Source: Pseudeuparius sepicola
Lineage: Eukaryota; Arthropoda; Insecta; Coleoptera; Anthribidae
Assembly: GCA_963920635.1 (NCBI GenBank)
Contig: OY987302.1
Span: 28,929,278 to 28,993,277 of the forward strand
Length of the DNA stretch: 64,000 nucleotides
Direction of reading: 5' to 3'
The notes under the pieces are model-generated. The model did no database searches. It was not told the origin of the DNA and was given only the letters and a program-made list of their open reading frames with translations. The translations under genes were made by a program, and so were the position numbers. How positions within the stretch are numbered: the first letter of the stretch is position 1; the number at the start of each line of letters is the position of its first letter. Of the stretch, positions 1 through 10,742 are shown in pieces.

Positions 1-108
1 GTCGAAATTTCGAGTTCAATAAAAATAATGGTGTGCCCCTTCTACATTGCCGTAAAACACGTAAAGAAATAATAGAACAAAAATAACAAAACAAAAATAA
101 TTAATTAA

Positions 109-226
109 GGCCAGTTGCACCGTCCTATCTTAAATTAACTACCTACTTACAACAATTATTGTAACAATGATTGCCTTTTGTTTTGTCAAGTAGTTAAGAC
201 TGTCTTAAAATTTAAGATGCGATGGC
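109..226. repeat. Short MITE with GGCC...TTGCACC-type ends
   Basis: A 118 bp unit with inverted ends: GGCCAGTTGCACCGTCC with a nearby CTTAAATT on the left, and the complement of GATGGCC with AATTTAAGATGC on the right. The terminal pattern resembles the element at 8963-9095, which also starts GGCC and has TTGCA followed by a TTTAAA-rich core. No coding capacity. The match between the two arms is imperfect, so the exact ends are uncertain. Confidence 0.45.
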
Positions 227-397
227 CGATGAGCCTTCGAGCCTGCGGCGGCCCTCCGGGGCCCTTCGAATGACCGGCCCACCGGACATTTGCCCAGTGT
301 CCCGGTGGTCCCATCCGCCCCTGGCTAGGTACCTAACTACTGTCCCGGTTTTCGTCAGCCAGGAGTTGGTCACCTTGTTGTATATGAATATTATAAC

Positions 398-425
398 CGT
401 CGATGGAGGAAGGAATCAATCAACG
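398..425. repeat. Micro-palindrome insertion, CGTCGATGG family, copy 1
   Basis: A 28 bp segment beginning CGTCGATGGAGGA and ending CAATCAACG, an imperfect hairpin. It is flanked by the perfect 7 bp direct repeat TTATAAC (391-397 and 426-432). The same terminal sequence recurs at 34177, 34836, 37300 and 42684, and as a half site at 993-1007. The direct repeat suggests insertion with target duplication; the unit is too short to code for anything. Confidence 0.6.
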
Positions 426-469
426 TTATAACCACAGAAAATATAGCGTATATTTTCTGTGGTTATAAC
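425..469. repeat. Perfect 45 bp palindrome
   Basis: Two perfect 21 bp arms (425-445 and 449-469) separated by GCG. The core is a 31 bp hairpin starting CCACAGAAAATATA, flanked on both sides by TTATAA. It directly adjoins the micro-palindrome at 398-425. It may be another tiny insertion, but TTATAA is itself palindromic and cannot prove a target duplication. Confidence 0.7.
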
Positions 470-729
470 TCCATTATAAAGAGATTATTTTAAAAAGACT
501 CGAGAAATTTGTTGTTAACAATTAATAACGTTACTCGCTACTTTAAAAAAACCGCCTCCATAGGCAAAGAGGGGGGCGGGGCCGCGGCCGGGCGACTCGA
601 ATCGAACGCTGGAATACAAAATCTAAAATATATCTTTCAGCTGTCGATCGATGGCGATGACTCATTCGTACCAGCACAAAAAACGCAAACAACCAAGGTC
701 AAATCAACAGATTTGGCAAGCCGCGAAGC
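470..729. other. Unassigned sequence
   Basis: AT-rich at first, then GC-rich around 570-600. Short overlapping open frames are present, but no protein family is recognisable. Confidence 0.4.
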
Positions 730-866
730 GCGCCATCTGCCGAACAAAAGTTCGTCTTGGGAAGCCGCATTACAAGTGCGCAGTGCGCCATCTACCGGAC
801 AGAAGCCTCTCTTCCACCTCAACGCCGAGACGTAATCCGAGGATGGTGCAAGTGCGCCATCTACCG
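730..866 (-). promoter_or_regulatory. Cluster of three CTCF-like motifs
   Basis: GCGCCATCTGCCG at 730-742 and GCGCCATCTACCG at 785-797 and 854-866. On the minus strand they read as TAGATGGCGC-type sites, which resembles the established insect CTCF core AG(A/G)TGGCGC. All three have the same orientation, spaced about 55 and 69 bp apart, in a locally GC-rich stretch; GGGAAGCC also follows two of them. They could instead be an internal repeat of an old mobile element. Binding is inferred only from the motif. Confidence 0.35.
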
Positions 867-1603
867 AACAACCGTGTCGGACTGGGAAGCCTCGTTTCCC
901 CCACCGCGCCGAGAAGTATTCGACGGTGGCTCCATCTTCTTCCGAAGAGTATTGAGTCAGTCGGTATTTCGCATTAGGAAACTAATCTTTACCTTCCTCC
1001 ATCGACGCCTAAACATACTCATGGGGTCAAACGGAGTCGGGGAAGACGAGGGCGGACTGGGCGGAGGATGGTGGGTATGAGGGGAATGAAAGAGAAGAAT
1101 CGATTATTAATTTATGCTCCCTACTCTCACCCCCACCAGAAACCCTGCCATCTGCCATTGGCCATTGGCCGCAACAACATGAGAGTCACCAGTCTATTCG
1201 GGCATGCACATTCGGGTAATAAAATAAAATAATACTTGTTACACTATTTTAAATAAAAATATTTGGAAAAAAAAGTGTCCCGATTTTTTCGTCTGATCCC
1301 GATTTTTTTAACAGTATCCCGATTTACCAAAACAATGAGTTGGCAACCCTACACGGCATACGTCACAAGAATGCTGGCTGATCATCGGCGTCCATATTAT
1401 CACATATTCCTATTTGGTGTTCGGCGTTTTCTTGCTTCGCAGTGTTTTGATTTCGATTTTCGGCATTTGTAGCGTTATATTTGTTGAAGTTTTTCATTAT
1501 TTTGTTATTTATTTGTTATCAACTGCCGTTGTAAATTCATATTGCGAATCGGTAAGTGTATTAATACATACCAATAACTATGTATAACAAATCCTGCATC
1601 TAG
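867..1603. other. Unassigned sequence
   Basis: No recognisable gene. Contains one half site of the CGTCGATGG micro-palindrome family (993-1007, minus orientation) and a 'ccattggccattggcc' doublet near 1157. The small open frames here have no recognised motif. Confidence 0.4.
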
Positions 1604-1606
1604 GTA

Positions 1607-2187
1607 CAGACTGAGTCATTTTCGATGGTTTTATGGGGTATCTCCGTTATTTGTATAGATAGAAAAAAACAAGGTAGGTGTTCATGAGTTAATTTTTTGA
1701 GATATTTACGATGCTCAAAACAGATCTCTGATATCTCCAATACTTTAGGAGATACAGGGCGTTTTTGAAATTTTTGCAATTGTCATAGCTCATTTGTTTT
1801 TAAACCTATATATTTCGTTGAAAACGCTTTATACGCGCTTTTTTACGTAGAATCCATTGGAGTAAACAGTTTTTCTAAAAAATAGTTATTTTACTGGCAC
1901 TGAAGTTCAACTTAATAATTCAACTTCAGTGCCTTGGTAGGTAAAATAACGATTTTTTAGAAAAACTGTTTACTCCAATGGATTAAAAACAAATGAGCTA
2001 TGATAATTGTAAAAATAGCAAAAATTTCAAAAATGCCCTGTATCTCCTAAAGTATTGGAGATATCAGAGATCTGTTTTGAGCATCGTAAATATCTCAAAA
2101 AATTAACTAATGAACACCTACCTTGTTTTTTTCTACCTATACAAATAACGCAGATACCCCATAAAACCATCGAAAATGACTGTCTGT
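1607..2187. mobile_element. Foldback MITE, TA-flanked, with a nested palindrome in its loop
   Basis: Two ~255-285 bp arms are near-perfect inverted copies. The ends are CAGAC(TGA)GTCATTTTCG on both sides, and the element lies between TA dinucleotides, as expected for a Tc1/mariner-type target. The left arm has an extra ~45 bp (about 1806-1851). The centre (1896-1933) is a separate palindrome starting GGCACTGAAGTTCAACTT. The same motif starts the hairpins at 11754 and 32079, so a second small element probably sits in the loop. No ORF. Confidence 0.75.
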
Positions 2188-3053
2188 ACAATAGGCACCT
2201 ACCTATTTAAATTTTAATCCCTACATTCCTAAATTTTAGGCATGACGGGGACCACCTGTAGTGTTGCTAGTTGTAAAAGTAATAGAGAGCAGTAAAAAAA
2301 ATCTGGCGAAATTTTAAGGTTTTTTACGTTTCCTAAAGATCCAGCACTGAGAAAACAATGGGTATATTCAAATTATTTTAAGAAGTCCTTACTGGGACTG
2401 TCAATTGGTAATTTCGATATCCTAAGTTGGCGTCAATGCAGCAAAAAATGCAACCGGGTCATAAGTTCAGGTCAGTAACGAGCCCATTTGCACTAATAAC
2501 ACGAAAAGTTACAAGAACAAGAACAACACAGATAACGGTAAAACTCACGAAACGTATAAAACCCGCGAATATTTTCATTGCCGAATGTTTCAACCAGTTT
2601 GAACGATCTGGAAAACCTTCACTGTCACTTTAACGCACCGAAGCTAAATTTGCCTGAGTCCGCCCATAGAAGCTGCCAAAAGCAGCTGATTATACCAAAA
2701 TACCAAAATGAAAGTGTTTCCATGACGCTTGAAATTATTATTAAAATTAGTTGTAGACCTAGTTATTTTTATTTATAGCGGTATAATCGAGATTGCAATA
2801 GGGTTTTTATCTTATTATGTTCTTTTTTCGTATTACTTGGATAACTTTTCACATCATAAATCAATGAGTGACGTCATTAACTGGTTGAGACGCATATACC
2901 AATGTTATACCCATGGTCGGGGTACTCGTCTGTGCAGCCGAAAAGATTATTTTGACCCTTTCACAAAAAGGATTTGTAGTAAACATTGTACAGAGGATCA
3001 ATACAAAGATAAAATAGAAGCCAGTATTAAAGGAAGTTTGCCAAAACGTCTTA

Positions 3054-3743
3054 AGGTCGGGACACACATTTCCGCACCGGTCCGCGCCGAGTTCGTACCG
3101 AGTTTGTTCCGTAGCACGGCCGTGTCACGGAGGCGAATAGTATCATGTAATCATACGCCGTAGTCTTCACATCCCCGCCCGAGTCCGAGCGCGGAGACCG
3201 CACCGTGCCCGCACCGTTTAGATTAGTTTTGTTTGAATTTTTGACGGACACGGACGACTTTCGGTGCACGTTCATCCTCAATTTTCATCATTGAAGGAAA
3301 AGAAACAAAAATATACATGGAAAGGCTAATTGAAGAAGTGCGTAAATATTCCGTTTTATATGATCAGATAGATTAAAAATATAGAAATTCAGAATACAAA
3401 TAAAGGGCGTGGAAAAAAAATGTGTTTTTTCGTTTTTCAGTTGACTTCTTTCCTTTTTCATTCTCTTCTTCATCCAACACGATAGATATAATTGCCAGTT
3501 CGGTATTAGAAAAGTTTGAGAACATGTCGAAGTGTAAACTGACAAAAATAGTCGAACTACTACTAATAAGTCTAGAAATATCTATCTCTGGACGCTGCTA
3601 CTACGCCCCACCACGCGACCGATATGCGGCCGTGTATCGGAAATGTGTGGTTTGTAGCTCACAGAGCGAGACACGGCCGTGCAACGGAACAGGATCGGTG
3701 CGGACTCGGCGCGGACTCGGTGCGGAACTGTGTGTCCCGACCT
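3054..3743. mobile_element. 690 bp MITE with long inverted ends, TTA duplication
   Basis: The left end AGGTCGGGACACACATTTCC is mirrored at 3743. The inverted similarity continues ~75 bp through CCGCGCCGAGT and GGCCGTGTC. It is flanked by TTA at 3051-3053 and 3744-3746. Removing the unit and one TTA rejoins the THAP reading frame of the host pseudogene, which supports the boundaries. A 3 bp TTA duplication fits the PIF/Harbinger group; a TTAA (piggyBac-type) reading needs an extra base on one side. No transposase of its own. Confidence 0.8.
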
Positions 3744-4561
3744 TTAAAGAAAATGGTAGGTAAACAAAACATAAAGCTATTGAAATTGCGGTTTTACTAC
3801 TTCTATAATGTCAAATTTTGAATTCAATACATTCCACTTTCCACTTTAAAAACATTGTATTTATATTTTATATGTATTTTTGCATTTCAGCTATCCCAAC
3901 CATAAACCTGCCTTTAAGCCGGCCTGTTTCTTTGCCCACTTCTATGACAGAAAGAGCTGAACGGATAGCAAAGATAGAACGCAAAATTGTTGTGGAAACA
4001 TTATTGAAAAACCCCAATCTTTCTACTTCCACGGTACTTCAGCCAATTATTACTGAAAATTTACAATGTGTCAGTAACGAGCAAACTCCATATGAACTTC
4101 TACATCAGAAATTTGAAGAGCTTCAAAAGGAAAATGAGTTACTAAAAAGAAACCTGTCTGAAAAAGATCTTTTAATTGCTACTATTAAAACCGAAAAAGA
4201 ATCTTTATTATTGAAAGTACAAAATTTTCAAGAAAATTTTGATTCAAAATTGCAAGAAGTTTTGTCGGGTTTTTTAACTCCACAACAAGTACAATTTCTG
4301 TTGGAACATAAAGTGAGAGGTCAATGGGCATCGGAAGATATATCTAGAGCTTTTACCCTAAGGTACTTTAGCAAACGTGCCTATATTTATTTAAGGCAGA
4401 CTCTTAAATATCCTTTACCTGGAATTTCTACCTTACAAAAATGGGCATCAAACTTCTATATGAGAAGTGGCTTGTTAAAAGATGTTTTGCGTGTTATGAA
4501 TGTAATTGGTCAAGAAAAAAGTGATTTACAAAAAGTAACTATTCTAGCATATGAGCATATG

Positions 4562-5610
4562 GCATATGGGAAACGACAAAAATATTTTATTATCAAACAT
4601 AAACAATTCACAAAATAAAATTTACAACTGGTACACCAGAAATGGCCTTAGGTTAAATTTAGATAAAACAAAGTATATTAAGTTTGGCAACTATGGTTTT
4701 TCCTATAATGATACGATAAATGTTAATGGACAAGAAATATTGTTGGAAGACCATGTCAAGTTTTTGGGTGTGATTTTTGATAACAGGTTTTCTTGGAAAC
4801 ATCATACCCAATACGTCCTGAACAAAATAAGTAAATATTATTATCTTTTGCTTAATATGAGATTTGTTGTCCCCCGTAGTATCTTGCTAACAGCTTACTA
4901 CGGGTATGTATTTTCAAATCTCAAATATGGTATCATTTTCTGGGGCAATTCTCCACATGCACTTAGTTTGTTTGTGTTCCAAAAAAAATGTCTTCGATGT
5001 ATATATGGACTAGGGTTCCTTTATTAGGAAAGGAACCCTAATATGGACTTAAGCTAACAACTAGGTTTCAGATTCAGTCCTTAGATTTAAGAAGGAAATG
5101 TGCAGCACTGAAGTTTTTGCATAAGATTCTGCATAACGAGATAGATGCATGTGATCTCGTCTCTCAATTTAATTTTTATGTTCCATCTATCATTAGAACT
5201 CGCAACTCAAACACTTTTTATTGTGATAGAGCGAGAACGAATTTATTTTTTAGAACACCTTTGTTTTTAATATGTGATAACTTTAATAAGCTGAGTGAAC
5301 ACTGTGATATTAATTTTCATAATCTGAATGTAATTCTAAGAGAGGCTGCTGGTAATTTAGACAACTTCACTTTTTAAACTTTTTCTGTGTTCTGTGTATA
5401 AAACATAATTATTTGCCTTCGTTCACTGTAATGTTTTGTCACTTATATCCGGGTTTTTTATATTGCTTTTTTATTTTGCTTTTTTTATGTAGTCTTTTAT
5501 GTATAGTTTATTAGTACCTAATATGCATATGTGATTCTCTTACTTGTTATTATATACTTGTCCTGTAAATGGGGGTTACCTGTTGGGCAATAAATGCTAT
5601 ATTATTATTA
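4562..5610 (+). pseudogene. LINE (non-LTR retrotransposon) 3' fragment A
   Basis: A 5'-truncated reverse transcriptase C-terminus. The frame runs from 4551 through NGLRLNLDKTKYIKFG and HVKFLGVIFDNRFSWK (palm/thumb end of non-LTR RTs) to a stop at 5375-5377. A 3' UTR and an ATT-rich tail (TATATTATTATTA) follow at ~5598-5610. It is inserted in the P transposase pseudogene between 'agcatatga' and the resumed DEMKVA frame at ~6058. The frame is broken by the palindrome at 5011-5040; the sequence on either side of that insertion joins in frame. Confidence 0.8.
5011..5040. mobile_element. 30 bp perfect palindrome insertion with 8 bp target duplication
   Basis: Arms TAGGGTTCCTTT (5011-5022) and its perfect complement (5029-5040) surround the 6 nt ATTAGG. 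It is flanked by the direct repeat ATATGGAC (5003-5010 and 5041-5048). The LINE RT frame is continuous without the insertion and one ATATGGAC copy, which independently confirms it. An 8 bp duplication with central T/A positions and an end starting TAGGG fit hAT elements, here reduced to little more than the TIRs. Confidence 0.85.
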
Positions 5611-6060
5611 AGCAGGGTGAGGGCTGTAAAGGTGTTTTTATTCAGAATGATATTTTGACCTTACCGGATATTTATATATTTGAAGTGGCTCTTTTTTATT
5701 ATAAGTATAACTCGTTGTTTCCTGATTCTGCACGAAATCACACCTAAGTTACAAGGAACAAGGTTGTTTTACTGACTCAACAGTGTACCACAAAGGTTGT
5801 CTATCAAGGACTACAAAATTATGCCATACAAATTTTTAATAAACTGACAATTTATTTAAAAAGCCTAAATATTAAAAACTTTAAATCAGAATTAAAAAAA
5901 TACTTGGTAAATAGGTGTGACTATAGTGTGGAGGAATTTTTATTCTAGAGTAAGGATGGTTTTATAAATTATTTTACTTTGTTTTTGTATGCATGTTTTT
6001 TTGATGTTGTTCTACATTGTCTGTGTACTATTTTGAACAAATAAATACCTATCTATCTAT
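5611..6060 (+). pseudogene. LINE 3' fragment B, adjacent to fragment A
   Basis: A short second LINE end. It shows degenerate coding similarity to non-LTR ORF2 C-termini: ILTLPDIYIFEVALFYYKYN near 5655, then, after a frameshift, NYAIQIFNKL and FKSELKKYLVNRCDYSVEE up to 5945. A 3' UTR ends in AATAAATACCTATCTATCTAT, a short CTAT-repeat tail, at 6060. The P transposase frame resumes immediately afterwards. It probably belongs to a family related to fragment A and is either a separate insertion or part of a compound one. Confidence 0.65.
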
Positions 6061-7734
6061 GATGAAATGAAAGTGGCAAATCTGTTGGAATATGACCAAA
6101 AATTAGATGAAGTAGTGGGGCCTCATTCGTACATGCAAGTTATCGTAGCCAGGGGGCTGTTTGACTCATGGAAATAACCAATTTTTATTGGCTTTGATAC
6201 CCCCGTTACAAAAACCTTATTAGATGAATAAGTCATATCCGAATTGAACTATATAAATTATAATGTGGTTGGTTGCGTTTCGGACTGTGGTGGAAGTAAT
6301 CAAGGTTTATGGCGAGAATTGGAAATAAGTGTTGAAAAAACATGCATCCATCCTGAGACCGGCAGTAAAATTTTCTTTTTCGCTGATGCGCCATATTTAC
6401 TAAAGTTTTGAAGAAAAATTGATTTCTAAGGAGCCTGTTAAATTTCTTCTTACAATGACCAAAGAATAAATTAGGTAGTTCATGTTATAAATTGACTGAT
6501 TTACACTTATCGGGTGAATGGGCTCAACGTCAAAACGTGGCTCTAACTGCTCAACTACTATCACATAGGTACTACTGCAACCGCTTTAAAACACTGTCTG
6601 CCACGAATTCCATATGATAAAAATATTGTACGAGACACTGCAGAATTCATAGAACTGGTAAACATGTGGTTTGATATTATGAATTCTTATACACCATCAC
6701 AAACACTACCAACAAAAATGCCATATGGAAAAAATGTTGAACATCAAAATGATATCTTAAATAAAGCTAAAGAAATGTTTCAATTAATGAGGGCCATGAC
6801 AAAGAACACTATGCAAAGTTTGCAAAAAGGGGCTTTTATTTCATCTACATCGTTACAAGAATTGTTCCTAATGTTGAAACAAAAATATAATATATCTTAT
6901 ATTCTGACACATCGATTAAATCAAGATTGTGTTGAGAATCTATTTTCTCAGGTAAGTTTTTAAAAATGTTTTAAAAAGTCAGGTTAGATATATTTTTTGT
7001 TTTGCAGATTAGAACAAGAGGAGGTTTACACGACCATCCAGCTCCGCTCGAAATTTTATATAGGCTTAGAATGATACTTCTGGGAAAAACTGCTGGAATA
7101 GTTACGAATAAATCAAATACTTTATCGTCAGACACCGAAGAAGTATGTATTTTAGCAAGTGGTTTGCGGAAGGCTCAGATCAATGTTAGTAAAATGAAAC
7201 TTGAAGATAGATTAGATGGAATTGAAAGCGATAATAGCATAAGTTCCAACAATTCATCCTTAATTCTTCAGCCTAAAGAACTTTCTATCTCGGAACATTA
7301 TGATTTACGTTATATTGCTGGTTATTTAGCCAAAAAACACAGACAAGAATTTCCTTACTTAGGAAAATATACTCATGAAAATGAAGATACTATGGACATT
7401 CATATTCCATACCCTCTTGGATTCACCATCTGTCATTTGGAGGACCGAACCAACACAAAAGTGGTTAGGTGAAGTCGAAATGATGGAAAAACATTTCAGT
7501 AAGCTTTACCGCGATGATTTCAAATTTAAGAAAAATGTTGTAGTAAAAACTACAAGATTGGTATTTAAGAGAATGTCAAGTATTTCATACAAATTATTGA
7601 GGGCATTTGTTAGGCAAAGAGTATTCGTTAGAATTAAGAAAAAAAGATACTTTAAAATGAAAAAAAAAACCATTATTAGAATCAGATACCGATGAACAAA
7701 GAAAACATTCAAGTATAACCAGAGCCAAGACAAA

Positions 7735-8282
7735 CAAACAAATAAGTCGTCGATCGCCGCTTCGCCGGACCACACCTGCGCGGGACTGGGACCCCCACAA
7801 CGGAGCCAACGGACGCCGGATGGAGAGGGGATAACGCCGAGGCCAACGTCGTTCATCGCCTCCACGCCGGTCTATCTGGCGGGGTGCCCCCTGCGCCCCG
7901 CTACGGAGCCATCGCCCCGGAAGTGGAGAGGATGACGCACCGGCCAAACTCCCGCCGCGGTGGATCGTTCGACCTGGAAGGCTGCATCGGCGCCGGCTGG
8001 GGGGCCATAGTCGGCGCTGCTGGACGGGGAGAATGCATTTACCGCGGCAGGCAATAGGCGACGAGCGGATGCGGCGAGGCGACGGGTATCCCGGCGTTCT
8101 GCCAGTCAACGTCTACCCCTAGCAGAACCGCAGTTGTGAATCGCCTATCTCTAGACAACGTGGAGTAACATCCTTTTTCTTTGCAGATGATTTGGATCGT
8201 TGCGTGAACAGCGCATCCAAGGACCATCCCAACCGGCGCAGATCGCCAAAAGATCAAGTCAAAGTGGACAGTAAGTGACCGT
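7735..8282. other. GC-rich unassigned block
   Basis: An abrupt GC-rich segment in AT-rich surroundings. It is open in several frames, including 171 codons on the minus strand (8109-7594), but open frames are expected by chance at this composition and no domain is recognisable. A pyrimidine tract and AG (CTTTTTCTTTGCAG, ~8174-8187) look like a splice acceptor. It could be an exon of an unknown retroelement or host gene. Confidence 0.3.
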
Positions 8283-8840
8283 AATTTTCTCTTGCAGGGT
8301 TCCAGACACTGTTGGGTACTTGTACCCAGATATTCCAAAGCCATCAAGTCACTGTTGGATACTTGATATCCAGATAAGTACCCTTTTCTCCTTTCGTACC
8401 TATCCTCAGCCCGCCACTTTTTTCAAATCAAACACCCACCTACCTAGAATCCCTCGTTTCCTTTGAAAGTTTCGGCTTTCTTAGAGAACAGCCCCCCGTC
8501 AGCTCAGTCTGTCAAATCCCCATTAATAACCACCTTTTACTTCAAAGCCAAGGGTTACTTCAAAGTAACTCTCACAAACAATCCAACCGTCAAGCTTCCT
8601 ACAAAATAGGGCTGAAATTGCATTACCATACCCTAAAACAGGCGAGGTTTTTAGTGGGTATGCCCCTCTTTGGGAAGAATCCCACACTACCACACGGTAC
8701 GTCCGTGTGGTGTCTATAAAAGATTTTCCTCTCCTGTCGCAACACTACAAAAAAAGAAAACATTATAAAAAAATAAGAAAACTGTGCTGTAAGTATTTAT
8801 TTTTTGTTAGTTTTGTTGAATAAACTGTAACTATAACATA
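8283..8840 (+). other. Possible LTR- or promoter-like segment
   Basis: Contains a ~41 bp tandem duplication (CACTGTTGG(G/A)TACTTG at ~8306 and ~8347). Further along are a palindrome CCACACGG...CCGTGTGG (8691-8711), TATAAAAG at ~8716 and AATAAA at 8819-8824. The order TATA box, short transcribed region, polyadenylation signal is what a solo LTR would show. No second LTR or target duplication was found, so this remains a suggestion. Confidence 0.25.
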
Positions 8841-8962
8841 GGTACCTGCATAAATAGTTGGACATTTTAACACTTTAAAATCCTTTTCTTGATTTTAACT
8901 ATTTCTCTTTTTTCTAACAGATTTGTGTCCACCCCAAACTCGACTCGTATTTTTGTTTATTT

Positions 8963-9095
8963 ATGGCCGCTTGCAACGTCGTGTTTAAACTTTACTTAAT
9001 TTTTAAACCAAGTCAAGTAATTAAACGTGGTTTAATTTGTTAATCATGGTTTAAACATTAAAATCAAGTTTAAACACAACGGTGCAAGCGGCCAT
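8963..9095. mobile_element. 133 bp foldback MITE
   Basis: Ends ATGGCCGCTTGCAACGTCG and, inverted, ATGGCCGCTTGCACCGTTG. The arms then share GTGTTTAAACTT and run almost to the centre. The GGCC..TTGCA start recalls the element at 109-226. No coding capacity. Confidence 0.75.
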
Positions 9096-9567
9096 TCGAT
9101 GTTTTTGTAATCTTTGTACTTCATACAACATTTGTAAATAAAATTTTTTATTACCTTCTATTTTCTATCACTATTATTAATTGCATAATTTTTTCACAGC
9201 ATGCAATAATTCATGCCAATTAGGTAAGTAATCTTGGACATTTCTTATTTCAAGTTACATTAAAACAGTAATCAATAAGAAAAAACTACAAAAAATCATT
9301 TCATCTTGTCAATAATTCCTTGATTTGTTATAAAATCGAGTTTTCTAAACAAAAATTGAATGCGTTTTTTCAATTTTTACCCGTTTTCGACCAACTGTGC
9401 GAAGGCTTGTATACGCCCAGCATTCTTGTCGTCAGCCATTGCTACGAGGCAACCTTCCGTCTATAGGCCTTGTACAATCAAAGAGGGTTTTTAGATTACC
9501 CATGCAAAAAGTGTAACCTGGTGTACGCTACTTTAGTGTACCAAACAATTATAAGTCATAATATTCC
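9096..9567. other. Unassigned AT-rich sequence
   Basis: Nothing recognisable; short open frames only. Confidence 0.4.
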
Positions 9568-9696
9568 GTTTGTTCCAACAACAGTTCTGAACCGGTTATC
9601 AGCAATGTAATTGGTTGAAAAACAGTTCTGGAACTGGAATTACTTTTCTACATTCTGATACGCTAGCACTGGTTGCGAACTGTTGTTGGAACAAAG
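9568..9696. mobile_element. ~128 bp MITE with TTTGTTCCAACAACAG ends
   Basis: The left end TTTGTTCCAACAACAGTTC is mirrored by GAACTGTTGTTGGAACAAA on the right (about 9677-9695). The arms share about 25 bp and the core is unrelated. The target duplication is unclear. Confidence 0.65.
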
Positions 9697-10043
9697 CAAT
9701 TCTCATGGGTTTGCACCAGGGACTCTTTAAAGTAAGGGGACCCAGTATTATACTTTCCAAAGAGAGGCCTATTCTTTCCTCATTCTAATTGTAACAGTGA
9801 TGCCAAGTATGCCACTTTATTGGAGAATCTACGAATATAACAGGTACTTTGATCGTTAACAAAAATTAATAATGGTTTCCATGATTGCATGATGACAATG
9901 TTGTGTCTACAAGTGCAGAAATATGGCAACTGTCAAATGAAACAAATTTATTTTATAGTTGAAATTGATTTCCAGCACTTATTTCCACGGATTTAAGTAA
10001 TAAGATGGTAAGTCAGTAGTGCCGATTTTGCTTATTTAAGAAT

Positions 10044-10420
10044 TTGTCGCTATTGCACCTTGTTAACAAGCCCCTGCCGGATCATAGACCTTGTTATGTC
10101 CCCCGATCCTGTGTAGTAATCCGTGTACGTATGCTCTCGTCTACAGGACGCAGTTTTCGATATTTCGAGCCCAAATTTGGCGTACGGCCGCCCGAGCTCA
10201 TGGGCAACAACCCTATTGAAGGTCGTCCGAATCGGGAGAGCCGTTCGGCCCCCGGAATTTCCCGGTGCCCTCTCACCTGCGAGAGGGCACCTCGATTGAA
10301 AAAGCCGTTCGGCCGTTTGGGCAGCTTTTTTGCGATTTGGCGAGGTCCCAGTGATCATACTGTATACATCGTGGCCGAGGCGCACGCCCGATACTTATTC
10401 GTAAACATCGACTGACATTT
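10044..10420. other. GC-rich unassigned block with an 11-6-11 hairpin
   Basis: The open frames on both strands look compositional. It contains a perfect hairpin (GGTGCCCTCTC, loop ACCTGC, complement) at 10264-10291 and two nearby GCCGTTCGGCC words (~10239 and ~10305). No RNA family or protein domain is recognised. The stretch 9697-10043 before it shows nothing recognisable. Confidence 0.3.
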
Positions 10421-10742
10421 GGGTTTATTTTGGTATGGAGGATTTTCAAATTTCGTAGCGATTGCGACTTTGGGGGCTCAGAGGCCCATCTGTTATTCCG
10501 TGTGGGAATTTTTACGGGCGCGCTTTATTTCAAATCTCGTAGAATATTTTAGAAAACGCCACGGGATACCTTCTATCCTTTATAAGGCTGTATCTTTTGA
10601 GTCATAATAGGTAGACAAATTTTCATAGAGTATGTACCATTATGGCCGCTATAACAACAAATAATAAAAGTAAAATAAAGTTAGTTTCATACCGTTAGCA
10701 ATGATGATACGGCTACGGGCTAACTAATTAGTATCGAACAAC

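Larger units (their letters stand above)
2242..7700 (+). pseudogene. P-element/THAP9-like transposase pseudogene, multi-exon, nested insertions
   Basis: Starts with ATG at 2242. A THAP zinc finger is split: Cys-x4-Cys and FPKDPALRKQW at 2242-2390 (with one in-frame stop), then its C-x2-H part (ICSKH) near 2960-2990. A donor at 3756 and an acceptor at 3889-3890 bound a 5' intron. Exon 3891-4560 has a coiled-coil-like stretch followed by the P transposase helix-turn-helix region (WASEDISRAFTLRYFSKRAY). A LINE insertion interrupts at ~4560. The RNase H-like part resumes at ~6058 with DEMKVA, SDCGGSN and FFADAPYLLK, and LNQDCVENLFSQ lies at ~6915-6951. A 56 bp intron (6952-7007) splits the following exon, which contains RTRGGLHDHP and YIAGYLAKK. 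Stops and frameshifts are frequent, so this is a dead copy. No TIR was found for it. Confidence 0.85.

Noticed and set aside
7594..8109. 171-codon open frame on the minus strand as a gene
   Set aside because: GC-rich DNA is stop-poor; the frame runs into AT-rich transposase-tail sequence and shows no domain.
10264..10291. 11-6-11 hairpin as a terminator or insertion
   Set aside because: No U-tract, eukaryotic context and no flanking direct repeat.
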